Positions 1 to 10,508 of a stretch of DNA of 64,000 bases are shown here, piece after piece. Position 1 is the first letter of the stretch. Each line of letters starts with the position of its first letter. This stretch comes from Bacteroidota bacterium (GTDB taxonomy: Bacteria > Bacteroidota > Bacteroidia > Bacteroidales > F082), in the NCBI GenBank assembly GCA_018336075.1, contig JAGXRB010000098.1, forward strand, positions 38,219 to 102,218. The letters run 5' to 3'. Made by a program: the position numbers and the translations under genes. The notes below the pieces were generated by a model that worked only from the letters and a program-made list of their open reading frames with translations, did not search any database and was not told the DNA's origin.

Positions 1-125
1 TATTTTGTTTCAAAATCATGGGGAACACGACGTAAAATGCCACTTTTAGCTAAAAAATCGTTCAGCCAGCTTTGGAAAGAAAGAAAAGAAGAATAGCCAA
101 CTTCATCTTTGACTTACAACCCGCA

Positions 126-677
126 TTATTTCACCCTGTTCGGATTTTCTGCAAGAAAAGCCTTCCAGCCAGTATATGAACTTTGACTTGTATCGATTTT
201 TCCTTGAAAAAAGTGACATACGGCAGCAGCTACACCATCAGTGGCATCTAGATGTTCGGGTTGATTATCAAACTTTAACAGGGTTTTGAGCATGGCTGCA
301 ACTTGTTCTTTTGAAGCACTTCCATTGCCTGTTATAGATTGTTTTATTTTCTTTGGCGAATACTCAAACATTGGAATATTATTATTGAGAGCCGCCGCAA
401 TAGCTACACCCTGTGCTCTGCCCAATTTGAGCATCGATTGCACATTCTTACCAAAGAAAGGAGCTTCTATGGCCAGTTCATCAGGATGATATTCCCGAAT
501 AAGCTCGGTAGTGCGATCAAATATCTTTTTAAGTCGCAGAGCCTGAGTTGTATACTTATTCAGTTTTAGCACGCCCATCACCATAAGCTCCATCTGTGTG
601 CCTTTTTGCATGATTAACCCGTATCCCATAATGGTTGTTCCCGGGTCAATTCCTAAAATTATTCGTTCTGTTTTCAA
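126..677 (-). CDS. ruvC: Crossover junction endodeoxyribonuclease RuvC
   Basis: 183 aa; N-terminal [14 protein letters not shown] and [26 protein letters not shown] plus C-terminal [14 protein letters not shown] are RuvC signatures. Confidence 0.96.
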   Translation of the reverse strand: MKTERIILGIDPGTTIMGYGLIMQKGTQMELMVMGVLKLNKYTTQALRLKKIFDRTTELIREYHPDELAIEAPFFGKNVQSMLKLGRAQGVAIAAALNNNIPMFEYSPKKIKQSITGNGSASKEQVAAMLKTLLKFDNQPEHLDATDGVAAAVCHFFQGKIDTSQSSYTGWKAFLAENPNRVK

Positions 678-697
678 AAAATTCCGTACTTAGCTAA

Positions 698-1723
698 ATG
701 AAAACAAAAGTAAGCAAAACGACCAACATTTTGCTGCGTGTGATGATCATGCTGCTTACCTTTGGATTTGCATACAAGCATCTTCTTGGCCGAAACGACT
801 GGCAGCAATGGCTTGATCTCTGGAAATTGATTGTGTATCAACCTGAGAAGTACTTTCTTTTTGCAATTGTTTTGTTATTGCTTCCTGTAAATATTTTTAT
901 CGAAAGTATCAAATGGAAACTATTGATAGATAAGATTGAAAAGGTGAAACTTAACAAGGCTTTCACTGCAGTTTTAACTGGAATTTCGGTTAGTATGTTT
1001 TTGCCCAACAGGGTAGGAGATTACCTGGGAAGAGTCTTTGTGCTCAATTATGCCAGCCATATCAAAGGTATTTTGGTTACCATAATTGGCAGTCTTGCAC
1101 AAATGATTACCACCATTCTTGCTGGCGGAATTGCACTTATTTTTGCCATACCACTTATTTACGATTTTGCCGAACCCTTTTCAGGGCTGCTGTATTTTGG
1201 TTTGGTATTTTTGATAATTATTTCAATCACTGTTTTTTTTCTGATTTATTTTAATGTTGGCCTTCTAAAAGTTATTTCAGGGAATATTTTTAAAAAGAAA
1301 AAAGAGCAGATAGAGCGTTATGCTGAAGTTTTTACAATGTATGATAAGCTTGAATTATTTCGCGTTTTTTCACTTTCTGTCCTGCGTTATGGAGTATTTT
1401 CGTTCCAGTTTTATCTGATGTTGCTTATTTTTGATTTCCGTTTGAGTTATCTTGATGCTATCATGGTTATTGCACTCATATACCTTGTTATTACAATTAT
1501 TCCAACCATCGCCATCACCGAACTTGGAGTTCGTGGTTCTGTTGCTGTCAGCTTGTTTTCATTTTTTTATCGTGATGCTGCAATATGGACGGAATATGCC
1601 GCAGTTTCTGTGCTTGCCGCAAGTTCTGCAGTTTGGCTCATCAACCTTGCTTTGCCTGCTTTGATAGGTGCAATATTTGTTTATCGGTTAAACTTTATAA
1701 GAGAGGAAACAGATGGAAATTGA
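698..1723 (+). CDS. Flippase-like / lysylphosphatidylglycerol synthase TM-region family membrane protein
   Basis: 341 aa polytopic protein; GISVSMFLPNRVGDYLGRVF and ELGVRGSVAVSLF motifs typical of the UPF0104/flippase-like family. Confidence 0.8.
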   Translation: MKTKVSKTTNILLRVMIMLLTFGFAYKHLLGRNDWQQWLDLWKLIVYQPEKYFLFAIVLLLLPVNIFIESIKWKLLIDKIEKVKLNKAFTAVLTGISVSMFLPNRVGDYLGRVFVLNYASHIKGILVTIIGSLAQMITTILAGGIALIFAIPLIYDFAEPFSGLLYFGLVFLIIISITVFFLIYFNVGLLKVISGNIFKKKKEQIERYAEVFTMYDKLELFRVFSLSVLRYGVFSFQFYLMLLIFDFRLSYLDAIMVIALIYLVITIIPTIAITELGVRGSVAVSLFSFFYRDAAIWTEYAAVSVLAASSAVWLINLALPALIGAIFVYRLNFIREETDGN

Positions 1724-2858
1724 ATATATTTGGATGTATCTGCGTATTGCAGAATTTGTGGCACTGTCTTATCTTTTGTTGATAAGTACCTATACAATAG
1801 GCTGGTATAGATTAAAAAAGAGTCCTCCGGCTGAATTGGGCGGCCAAATTCCAGTAAGCATTCTGGGAGCCGTGCGCAACGAAGAATCAAACATTTTCAA
1901 TCTAATTCAAAATCTTTCAAAACAATATTATCCTTTAGAAAAAATCCAGATTATTATCGCTGATGATCATTCTGAAGATTCAACTAAAAGCAAAATCAAT
2001 GAAGCTCAGAATGCCTTCCCTGATCTAAACCTTATGCATTTTTCTGCAATTGGAACAGGTAAAAAATCTGCACTTTCGGAAGCCCTTGAACTGGCTCTGG
2101 GGGATTTGGTTCTTGTTACCGATGCTGACTGCAGGCCCGGACCTTTTTGGGTAAGTCAGATGGTTGCAAGTTACAGAGAGGGAAATGCCAAATTGCTCCT
2201 TGGTCCTGTTCTTTTTGATCCGGCAAATACTATTTTTGAAAAAATTCAAACACTTGAATTTATCAGTCTGATGGGCAGTACAGCTGGTGCAGCGGGCATT
2301 GGGCTTCCAATGATGGGCAATAGTGCCAATTTGGGCTTTGACCGAAATGCAGTTATTAATGCCGGTGGTTTCAATGCAAGTTCCGGGTTTTCTTCGGGAG
2401 ATGATGTATTTCTGTTGATGAACATCATAAAAAATTACGGAAGAAAGTCTGTCCGGTTTGTCTTTTCTGAGCAAGCGATTGTAAGCACTTTACCATTGAG
2501 CAGTATGAGCGCATTTTTAAGTCAACGCCTGAGATGGGTATCTAAAAGTGTTGGCTATAAGCGACCCGAAATCATATTGCCCGCACTCATCGTTTTTTTA
2601 TTCAATTTTTTGCTTTTAAGCATGCTTTTTTCAGCTGTCTTTTATCCCTTTATGGCACTTATTTTTCTGCTTTTCATCTTGCTTAAATATCTTGTTGACT
2701 ATCCTTTACTCCATGCAGCAAGTGGTTTTATGAAACGCAGAAACCTTCTTTTATTCTCGCTTCCAATCGAATTTATTTATCCATTTTATGTCGTCATCAT
2801 TGGTTTGGCCGGAAACTTTGTGAAAGTGAAATGGAAGGGCAGGGGAGTAAAAAAATAA
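1713..2858 (+). CDS. Family 2 glycosyltransferase, membrane-anchored
   Basis: GT-A motifs (ILGAVRNEESNI, IIADDHSEDST, LVTDADCRP, QRLRWVSKSVGYKRPE); C-terminal TM helices; start overlaps the upstream stop. Confidence 0.88.
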   Translation: MEIEYIWMYLRIAEFVALSYLLLISTYTIGWYRLKKSPPAELGGQIPVSILGAVRNEESNIFNLIQNLSKQYYPLEKIQIIIADDHSEDSTKSKINEAQNAFPDLNLMHFSAIGTGKKSALSEALELALGDLVLVTDADCRPGPFWVSQMVASYREGNAKLLLGPVLFDPANTIFEKIQTLEFISLMGSTAGAAGIGLPMMGNSANLGFDRNAVINAGGFNASSGFSSGDDVFLLMNIIKNYGRKSVRFVFSEQAIVSTLPLSSMSAFLSQRLRWVSKSVGYKRPEIILPALIVFLFNFLLLSMLFSAVFYPFMALIFLLFILLKYLVDYPLLHAASGFMKRRNLLLFSLPIEFIYPFYVVIIGLAGNFVKVKWKGRGVKK

Positions 2859-2905
2859 AACCTGATGCTGTAAATGATACATTATTCAGCACACTCTTTT
2901 ACTAA

Positions 2906-2940
2906 AAAAGCCTTCCAAGCCATTTGGCTGGAAGGCTTTT
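2906..2940. terminator. Bidirectional rho-independent-like terminator between convergent genes
   Basis: AAAAGCCTTCC-A-AGCC-ATTT-GGCT-GGAAGGCTTTT stem-loop with A/T flanks. Confidence 0.85.
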
Positions 2941-2959
2941 CGATTATTCAAAGAAACTT

Positions 2960-3961
2960 TTATGCTCCTAAAGTTGCAACCATAACAGCTTTGATGGTAT
3001 GCATACGGTTTTCGGCTTCGTCAAAAACCAATGAAGCGGGCGACTCAAAGACTTCATCATTGACTTCCATTGCTTCAATGCCAAATTTTTGGAAAATCTG
3101 CTCGCCAATGGTTGTTTCACGGTTGTGGAATGCAGGAAGGCAGTGCAGGAACTTTACATTTGGATTGCCTGTTTTTGCAACCATGCTTCCATTCACCTGA
3201 TAAGGAAGCATCAGCTTGATGCGCTCTTCCCAAACATGATCCGGCTCTCCCATTGAAACCCAAACGTCGGTATACAAGAAATCAACACCTTTAACACCTT
3301 CGTCAACGCTCTCGGTAAGCGTAATTTTAGCGCCAGTTTCTTTCGCTATTTCGCGACAGCTTGCTACAAGTGTTTCTTCTGGCCAGTTTTGTTTTGGTGC
3401 AACAGCTCTGAAATCCATTCCCATTTTTGCAGCACCTACCATCAATGAATTACCCATATTGTTGCGGGCATCGCCGCAGTAGGCAAAAGCTACCTGATGC
3501 AATGGCTTGTCGCTGTGTTCCATCATGGTTAAAAAATCTGCCAGAATCTGTGTTGGATGGAACTCATTGGTGAGGCCGTTCCAAACAGGAACTCCAGCAT
3601 ATTTACCCAGTTCTTCAACGATTGACTGACCATAACCACGGTATTCAATGCCATCATACATGCGGCCCAACACGCGCGCAGTATCTTTCATTGATTCCTT
3701 TTTTCCAATCTGTGAGCCCGAAGGTCCAAGATAAGTCACATGAGCTCCCTGATCAAGGGCTGCTACTTCAAAAGCACAACGTGTGCGGGTCGAATCTTTT
3801 TCGAAAATAAGGGCAATATTTTTGCCTTTCAGCCGCTGCTGTTCGGTTCCGGCATATTTTGCTTTTTTCAGCTCTAACGAAAGATCAAGAAGAAATTTGA
3901 TCTCTTGTGAAGTAAAATCAAGCAGTTTAAGAAAATTGCGGTTTCTAAGGTTAAAAGCCAT
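2960..3961 (-). CDS. argF: Ornithine carbamoyltransferase
   Basis: [15 protein letters not shown] carbamoyl-phosphate motif, [15 protein letters not shown] and FLHCLPAFH ornithine-binding motif. Confidence 0.95.
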   Translation of the reverse strand: MAFNLRNRNFLKLLDFTSQEIKFLLDLSLELKKAKYAGTEQQRLKGKNIALIFEKDSTRTRCAFEVAALDQGAHVTYLGPSGSQIGKKESMKDTARVLGRMYDGIEYRGYGQSIVEELGKYAGVPVWNGLTNEFHPTQILADFLTMMEHSDKPLHQVAFAYCGDARNNMGNSLMVGAAKMGMDFRAVAPKQNWPEETLVASCREIAKETGAKITLTESVDEGVKGVDFLYTDVWVSMGEPDHVWEERIKLMLPYQVNGSMVAKTGNPNVKFLHCLPAFHNRETTIGEQIFQKFGIEAMEVNDEVFESPASLVFDEAENRMHTIKAVMVATLGA

Positions 3962-4278
3962 AATGAATAGTTTTTAGTGTTTATAATGAATTGATTTAAT
4001 TCTATTTATGCAAATCAGATGGCAAAATTAAAGAAAATTGTGAATTATTTCACACATAATCATTTATGAAGTGGTTTTTTCACCTTTTCAAGAAAAAACG
4101 TCCGTAAATGAACGATTTTTCAATAATTATTTTTAAGTAGCATCTGCATGAACTGACTTAATAAAGCAATTTTCAAAATTAGTTCAAGGTGAAAAGTATA
4201 GAAACGTTCAAATTCCATTGTCCGGGTGAATCCAAACAAAAATAATATTTGTCCTTTGTCTTTCATTATTTTTGCGCC

Positions 4279-4845
4279 ATGATAATTATAAACGATACTA
4301 TTATAAGCGAAGGCCTGATAAGCGCCAGATTTATCTGCGATCTTCCACGATGCAAAGGCGATTGCTGTGTGAGTGGCGATGCCGGCGCCCCTCTTGAAGA
4401 TAATGAAATAGGCATGATTGAAGACGATCTGGATCAAATTATGGAATTCATGACCGATGCCGGAAAGCAGATTGTGAATGAAAATGGCGTTTTTGATTAC
4501 GATATAGTAGGAAATTTAGTCACGCCTCTGGTAAATGATCGTGAATGTGCCTTTGCAGGATTTCATGACAATGGCGTCAGTTTTTGTGCCATTGAAAAAG
4601 CATGGCTGGCAGGCAAAACAGAATTTAGAAAGCCCGTGAGTTGCCATCTTTATCCTGTCAGACTTGAAAAGAAAGATGGTTTCACCCATGTGAATTATCA
4701 CCAATGGAGCATTTGTGTGCCTGCAATTCGAAAAGGAGAAAAAGCTGGGTTGCCTTTGTACAAATTTTTGAAAGATGCGTTGATTCGCCGTTTTGGTGAA
4801 AATTGGTACAAAAGTCTTGAAAAGGAAGTGAAGTCCAGAAGGTGA
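4279..4845 (+). CDS. DUF3109 family protein (Cys-rich)
   Basis: CDLPRCKGDCCVSGDAGAPL and CHLYPVR motifs; start chosen at internal ATG (MIIINDTII). Confidence 0.8.
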   Translation: MIIINDTIISEGLISARFICDLPRCKGDCCVSGDAGAPLEDNEIGMIEDDLDQIMEFMTDAGKQIVNENGVFDYDIVGNLVTPLVNDRECAFAGFHDNGVSFCAIEKAWLAGKTEFRKPVSCHLYPVRLEKKDGFTHVNYHQWSICVPAIRKGEKAGLPLYKFLKDALIRRFGENWYKSLEKEVKSRR

Positions 4846-4874
4846 TTCACACAAAAAATTTTGCTTAAATAAAA

Positions 4875-4906
4875 ACGGCCACCTCATTAAAAGTGGCCGT
4901 CTTTTT
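4875..4906. terminator. Bidirectional terminator between convergent DUF3109 and mscL
   Basis: ACGGCCAC-N10-GTGGCCGT followed by CTTTTTT, preceded by an A-tract. Confidence 0.9.
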
Positions 4907-4920
4907 TAAGGCATGACCTT

Positions 4921-5346
4921 TTACTGCTTTTTTAGCAGATCACGGATTTCCGCGAGCAGCTTTTCTTCATTGGATGGAGCTGGAGGTGCGGGAGCCGGAG
5001 CTGGCGCAGCTACTTCCTTCTTCTTCAGATTGTTCATCGCTTTTATCATCATAAAGATGGCAAATGCAATGATAATGAAGTCGATTACACTGTTTACAAA
5101 GGCACCGTAATTGAGTGTTACAGCCGGAGTAACAATTTCAGTGCCCTGCATAACTGCTTCTTTCATAACGACTTTCAGGTCACTGAAATCAACACCACCA
5201 ACCAGTAAACCGATTGGCGGCATAATAACATCACTTACAAATGAAGCCACGATTTTGCCAAAGGCACCACCGATAATGATACCTACTGCCATGTCCATAA
5301 CATTGCCGCGCATGGCAAAAGTTTTAAATTCAGATACAAATCCCAT
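4921..5346 (-). CDS. mscL: Large-conductance mechanosensitive channel MscL
   Basis: [40 protein letters not shown] signature; C-terminal helix. Confidence 0.97.
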   Translation of the reverse strand: MGFVSEFKTFAMRGNVMDMAVGIIIGGAFGKIVASFVSDVIMPPIGLLVGGVDFSDLKVVMKEAVMQGTEIVTPAVTLNYGAFVNSVIDFIIIAFAIFMMIKAMNNLKKKEVAAPAPAPAPPAPSNEEKLLAEIRDLLKKQ

Positions 5347-5410
5347 AGTTTATAATGTTGGTTAATTAAAAAAAGACGCAAGATAATAAACCGATTGAAT
5401 AATGTCAATA

Positions 5411-5583
5411 AAAAAACCAGATACAATAAGTACCTGGTTTTTGACATGATACCGATTGCACTTTCAATATAGTGCAATATTCCGCCAAAGGCGGAGAAAT
5501 TGGACTATTTTCAAGTAGCATCGGCATTTACCTTTGTAAAATTTTAAAATGGTCCAAAACCATTTTAAAATTACAAATGGTAT
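5411..5583. repeat. Intergenic cluster of four consecutive hairpins
   Basis: AAAACCAG..CTGGTTTT (5412-5442), ATTGCACT..AGTGCAAT (5455-5478), TCCGCC-aaa-GGCGGA (5481-5495), long AT-rich inverted repeat (about 5530-5583). Confidence 0.75.
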
Positions 5584-5629
5584 GAATTGAAATGTATAAC
5601 CAAAACCAAAAGATAAACAAGGAAAAAAT

Positions 5630-6190
5630 TTAATTGTTCAATAAAGACAAAGAAACATCAACATTGATTTCTATAGTTTCTGAGATGTTTTTTACTACCG
5701 TCCTCGGAATTTTTATGTCATAATCGGCCAGCTGAATGTAAAAAGTCGATTTTCCATTTATCAGGCCGTCTTTTACTTCAAAAACACCCTTTTCAGTTAC
5801 TTCTTTTGTTACGCCTTTAATCGTCATATTACCCGACACTTCAGCTTCGAAAGTGCCATTTTTGCTCAGATCGATATCACTCAGATTGCTGACTTTTCCA
5901 ACAAAAGTGGCATTTGGAAACTTATGTGACTCCACATAATTTTCGTTGAAATGCTCTTGCATAAGGGCCTTTTCAAATTGAAAACCCTTCATGAGAACTC
6001 TGAATACAAAATCTCCTGAATTGAGGTCGATAGCACTGTTCACCTGACGGTTGAATGCCTCAATATTTTCGGCCGGAGCTTCAGAATAAAATCTGATCAC
6101 ACCTGTTTTTGTGGCATATTTTTGCGCTTGTACACCAAAACTACTGATCAAAACCAGCATTGCAATTAATAGGATTTCTTTTCTTTTCAT
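5630..6190 (-). CDS. YceI-like family protein
   Basis: Signal peptide then YATKTGVIRFYSEAPAENIEAFNRQVNSAIDL; LMQEHFNENYVESHKFPNATFVGK typical of YceI; start at internal ATG (MKRKEIL). Confidence 0.85.
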   Translation of the reverse strand: MKRKEILLIAMLVLISSFGVQAQKYATKTGVIRFYSEAPAENIEAFNRQVNSAIDLNSGDFVFRVLMKGFQFEKALMQEHFNENYVESHKFPNATFVGKVSNLSDIDLSKNGTFEAEVSGNMTIKGVTKEVTEKGVFEVKDGLINGKSTFYIQLADYDIKIPRTVVKNISETIEINVDVSLSLLNN

Positions 6191-6231
6191 TTTTATTCTT
6201 TTTAATATTTCTTTGATTAAAACTTTCATAA

Positions 6232-6666
6232 TTAATTGATTAAAGATCCATGCTCCATTACAACATCCGTTTCATTGTACCCCGTGACAAATCCTTTGAT
6301 GATTACAACCGAACCTTGAGGTGTATTTTTTAGCCTTTCCTGTTGGTTTTCAAGCATACTTATTCTGATGCCTTCGTTGCCAAAAATACCTTCATCGAGC
6401 ACAAAAACAGCAATGGTTAAATCGTGGATGGATTCAATTTCAGATAATATACCCGAAACCTCAACCACTTTTCCGTTGTATTTTAATTCTGCAGAAGCCT
6501 GATCGCTGCGATAAAACTCAAAAAGTTCTTCAGCTGTAAGTGTAAAGTCGGCTGCCTTCTTTTCAAAATCCGGATGTGATTTATTGTAAACAAAAACATA
6601 TCCTATTACCGCACCTACAGCTCCCATAGTGACCATAATGAGTATGATTTTAATCCATTTGTTCAT
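6232..6666 (-). CDS. OB-fold (tRNA_anti-like) putative membrane-anchored protein
   Basis: N-terminal TM; AELKYNGKVVEVSGILSEIE ... LKNTPQGSVVIIKGFVTGYNETDVVMEHGSLI. Confidence 0.65.
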   Translation of the reverse strand: MNKWIKIILIMVTMGAVGAVIGYVFVYNKSHPDFEKKAADFTLTAEELFEFYRSDQASAELKYNGKVVEVSGILSEIESIHDLTIAVFVLDEGIFGNEGIRISMLENQQERLKNTPQGSVVIIKGFVTGYNETDVVMEHGSLIN

Positions 6667-6831
6667 GTTTTTTGCATTTTAAATTATTCTGCAAAGAAAA
6701 GGTACAGACATCCCTGTTTCAAAACAATGTTTTCTCAACCGGAAAAAACAGTGAATGAACAAGCATTATCGATAGGTAAGTACTGAGAAATCTGATGATA
6801 AAAAATCTATAAAAGCCTGAAATCTGGTTTT

Positions 6832-7614
6832 TTATGAATTAAAATCATCGCTGAGCCATGAGCGAAACAAAGGAGAACGTTCGGTGCTGGAGATGGATTC
6901 TTCTTCGCAGACAGGTTTCAAAATGACTTTAATGCGCGACTTGCTGTAGGTATGGAGTTTGTCAATTGCTGCAAAGCTGATTATAAATGCTCTGTTGATG
7001 CGAAAAAAACTTTTTTGGTCGAGTGAATGTTCCAATTGATCCAAGGTATAATCTATTGGATAGCGATCTCCATTTTTTAGCCTGGCAAAAACAATTTTTT
7101 CAGCGATATAGAAGTACGCAACATCTTCGGTAGTGAAAACCTTTATCTGTTGCCCCGCTTTTACCATAAAGCGACTCAGCAGTTTAGGCTGTTTTCCTCC
7201 TAAAAGTTCCATTATTTGCAGATATTCTGCTGTGGGTTTTGGAACAGAAAGTCTTTTCATTTTTTCGACAGCCTTTTCCAAATCCTGCAGTTTAAGCGGC
7301 TTCAACAGGTAATCGATGCTGTTTTCTTTGAAGGCCTGTAGCGCAAACTCGTCATAGGCAGTTGTAAAAATCACAGGAGAAACGACCTTAGTCTGACTAA
7401 AGATTAAAAAACTGTTTCCGTCGGCAAGTTGAATATCCATCAGTATCAAATCAGGTTCAGGATGCGATTTAAGCCAGGCAACCGTACTTTCGATGCTGTC
7501 GGTCATTCCTGCTACAATTGCATCGGGTAAGGCCTGAAGCAACAATGATTTGGTGCGTTCAGCTGTAGCTTCTTCGTCTTCAACAATCAATACCTTCCAT
7601 CCCATAGCGTTCAT
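6832..7614 (-). CDS. LytTR-family response regulator
   Basis: Receiver domain (VEDEEATAE, LILMDIQLADG, KPLKLQDLEKA) plus LytTR domain (RINRAFIISFAAIDKLHTYSKSRIKVIL). Confidence 0.93.
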   Translation of the reverse strand: MNAMGWKVLIVEDEEATAERTKSLLLQALPDAIVAGMTDSIESTVAWLKSHPEPDLILMDIQLADGNSFLIFSQTKVVSPVIFTTAYDEFALQAFKENSIDYLLKPLKLQDLEKAVEKMKRLSVPKPTAEYLQIMELLGGKQPKLLSRFMVKAGQQIKVFTTEDVAYFYIAEKIVFARLKNGDRYPIDYTLDQLEHSLDQKSFFRINRAFIISFAAIDKLHTYSKSRIKVILKPVCEEESISSTERSPLFRSWLSDDFNS

Positions 7615-7616
7615 TA

Positions 7617-10508
7617 TTAATGAATTAAAGGTAATTTTACAAGAAACAACTCCTGTGTTTTTTCAATAATTATCTGTTTTCCTGCAAACAAACGGAAACG
7701 CTCAGAAATGTTTTTCAGACCCAATCCTGTCGATATTTCCTTGCTTTGTTTGGGTTGCAGGTTATTTTGAACCAAAATAAATCCATTGTTGACAATGATT
7801 TCAATATAGAGCGGCTTGCTTTTGGAAGCCATGTTGTGTTTTAAGGCATTTTCTGCCAGTATTTGAAGTGTCATAGGCGGAATTTTGGCAAAATGAAAAT
7901 TTGATGGAATTTCTGTTTTTAGCATAAGGCCAGATCCATAGCGTTTTTGCTGAAGATAAATGTATGTTTCAAGCAACTGCATTTCTTCGCTGAGTGGAAT
8001 CAATTCGCTGTCGCGGTATTGAAGGATTTGTCTGAAATAATCTGAAAGTTTTTCAACGTACCCTACAGCACTTTTTCCTTCATTTTCAATCATCGCGATG
8101 AGTGTACTAAAACTGTTGAATAAAAAATGCGGGTTCACCTGATTGCGAAGATTCCGGTATTCAAACTCCAGCTTTTCCTGTCTGATGCGCTGTTGCAACT
8201 TTATTTTATTTTCGCGTTCACGCAGCCACCAATACAAAAGCACTGAGAATAGAACAAGCGTCCCGGCAAGAAACCACCATTGTATCCAAAAAGGTTTTTT
8301 TATCTCGATTTCAAACGTCAAAGTATTAAACGCAGATTTTTTATTTCCAGCCTCTGCTATATGAAATTGATATTTTCCCGGACTTAAACTGCCATAGTTT
8401 AATACCTGATCACGTGTTTCGAATTCACTGCTTTCTTTGCCACTCAGATTTACCAGGAATCGAACCTCTTCAGGATTTGGATACCAGATTCCAGAAAACG
8501 CTATGCTGACCTGACTTTCGTTATGCTTAAGCTTGATGTTTTGTTCGAAATCGAATGGCTTAAGATTCACCAATAATTTTTTCATTTTAATCAAAGGCAT
8601 TCTGTTTGCCAGATTGGAGATGTTTTCTAAACGGAGCATTCCTTTGTTGGTACTAATAAAGAAAGCAATGTCTGCGTCGGCGGCAATGCTGTTTAATGCC
8701 GTTTGCTGTAAATTCATTCCGTAATGTCTGCCTGCCTGAACCACCTCACCACTGTAAATATTTATCAGATCGATGCCGTTGTTTCCTGCGACAATCAAAT
8801 GTGGCGATTGGGTTGATGCCAAAGAAGTAATTGTAAGTGAGCTCAGACCTTCTTCAATTCCAAAATGCTTCAAACTATCGCCTTTAATGCGGTATAAACC
8901 ATCATCAGAAGAAGCAAGCCAAATGGCGTTTTGAGTATCTTCGGCAATAGCATAAAACACTTTTTCTTTCAGAATTTCATGTTTTGGCTGATGAAAACCG
9001 CCATTTTCAAAATAACTGATACCTCTGCCATCTGTTGCGAACCAGATTCGTTGTTGACTATCTGTTTTAACATGGTAAATATAGTTTGTACCCAGCCCTT
9101 CGTTCTGGCTGAATGACTGAAATTGGATAGTTCCATCGGTTTTTTTGGTAGCTTTTGATGCTCCGCCCAAAGTTGCAAACCAGATTTCATTGCCATTACC
9201 ATCAATAGACAATATGCTGTTGTTCGACAGGCCATCAGCTTCGCTATAATGCGCAAAAGTCTTGTTTTCGGGCTTCAACACTTTTAAGCCTTCATCAAAA
9301 GTTCCAAGCCAGATCCAACCTTCATCATCTTCATAAATGCTTGAAACAATGGTAGAATGATACTTTGAACTGATTTTAATTTCTTGAAAATCTTCGCCCG
9401 GATTGGAGGCCTTGGTTTTGAAAAGTCCATTTTCATTGCTAAACCAAAGAAAGCCATGTTTATCAACCAATAAAGCAAATAAATCAACCGTGGATTGGGT
9501 TCCTATCATTGGAATATTTTCGATTTGCCGGCCTGCAGTCCACAAAATTTGTTCTGAATTAACGACCCAGAAACCTCTTAAATGGCTTTCAATGAGCTGA
9601 ATAATCCGCTGAGGAATTCCATTTTGAAACGGAAAAAGTTTTTCAGTTCTCGTACACCATGCAAAAAGACCTTTGTCCTGACTTGCAATCCAAACGTAGC
9701 CATCCATCATAAAAATTGATTGCACAACGCCATTTTTCCAGTCTTCAGAAAGTTTTGGCAATTCTATTTTCTCAGCATCAATATCGAAATAACAAAACCC
9801 TCCATTGTGCATTCCCAGCCAAAGATTGTTCTCAATATCGATTGCAAGAGTGGTAACAATAAGGTCAGGCAGACCTTCTTTTTGGGCAAAAACCTGAATA
9901 TTTATGCCACTATCCTCCAATTGCATTTTCACTAATCCGGCATCAGTTCCGGCCCACATATTGCCCGAAAAATCTTTTTGAAGATCATAAACATATGCAT
10001 CCGGAAGCCCGTTTTCGGTGTTTATATGCAGCGTTTCCTGTTCATTTCCAAGCAGATAAATGCCATTGCCATATGTTGAAACCCACAAATGTCCTTTATC
10101 ATCAACTTCAATAGCTGTAATGGAAGCCTCACATTGAAGAAGTTTTTCCGGCTGCAAACCCAAATGAAGTTGACGATATGAAAGCAGTGTTCCATCAGAA
10201 AGACCTGCAAAAACCAATGCACCTTTATGTCCAAAAGTTTTCACTTCTGTCTCGCTCAGGCTATCGGGAAAGGGGAGCTGATTGTAGTTCAGGCCATCAA
10301 AAACAAACAATGCTCCTTTTGTACCAATCAGCAAAAATCCATCAAAGTTTTCGGAGGCAGCAGTGATTTTTCGTTGCTCAATGCTGTAACCCGGAGAGTA
10401 AGTATGTACAAAAATTTCTTGTGACCAAAGCAACACCGGAAGGAGCAAAACCAAAGCTGTTAAAAGTTTCAGGTAACTCCGAAAGCTATTTATTTTGACA
10501 CATTTCAT
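7617..10508 (-). CDS. Two-component propeller (Reg_prop/Y_Y_Y) LytS-type sensor histidine kinase
   Basis: Repeated WVSTYGNGIYLL/WAGTDAGLVK/WLGTFDEGLKVL propeller motifs, Y_Y_Y domain, TM, LRNQVNPHFLFNSFSTLIAMIE His_kinase motif. Confidence 0.92.
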   Translation of the reverse strand: MKCVKINSFRSYLKLLTALVLLLPVLLWSQEIFVHTYSPGYSIEQRKITAASENFDGFLLIGTKGALFVFDGLNYNQLPFPDSLSETEVKTFGHKGALVFAGLSDGTLLSYRQLHLGLQPEKLLQCEASITAIEVDDKGHLWVSTYGNGIYLLGNEQETLHINTENGLPDAYVYDLQKDFSGNMWAGTDAGLVKMQLEDSGINIQVFAQKEGLPDLIVTTLAIDIENNLWLGMHNGGFCYFDIDAEKIELPKLSEDWKNGVVQSIFMMDGYVWIASQDKGLFAWCTRTEKLFPFQNGIPQRIIQLIESHLRGFWVVNSEQILWTAGRQIENIPMIGTQSTVDLFALLVDKHGFLWFSNENGLFKTKASNPGEDFQEIKISSKYHSTIVSSIYEDDEGWIWLGTFDEGLKVLKPENKTFAHYSEADGLSNNSILSIDGNGNEIWFATLGGASKATKKTDGTIQFQSFSQNEGLGTNYIYHVKTDSQQRIWFATDGRGISYFENGGFHQPKHEILKEKVFYAIAEDTQNAIWLASSDDGLYRIKGDSLKHFGIEEGLSSLTITSLASTQSPHLIVAGNNGIDLINIYSGEVVQAGRHYGMNLQQTALNSIAADADIAFFISTNKGMLRLENISNLANRMPLIKMKKLLVNLKPFDFEQNIKLKHNESQVSIAFSGIWYPNPEEVRFLVNLSGKESSEFETRDQVLNYGSLSPGKYQFHIAEAGNKKSAFNTLTFEIEIKKPFWIQWWFLAGTLVLFSVLLYWWLRERENKIKLQQRIRQEKLEFEYRNLRNQVNPHFLFNSFSTLIAMIENEGKSAVGYVEKLSDYFRQILQYRDSELIPLSEEMQLLETYIYLQQKRYGSGLMLKTEIPSNFHFAKIPPMTLQILAENALKHNMASKSKPLYIEIIVNNGFILVQNNLQPKQSKEISTGLGLKNISERFRLFAGKQIIIEKTQELFLVKLPLIH

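Noticed and set aside
2025-2474. 149-aa minus-strand ORF inside the glycosyltransferase gene
   Set aside because: Antisense to conserved GT2 motifs; low-complexity shadow translation.
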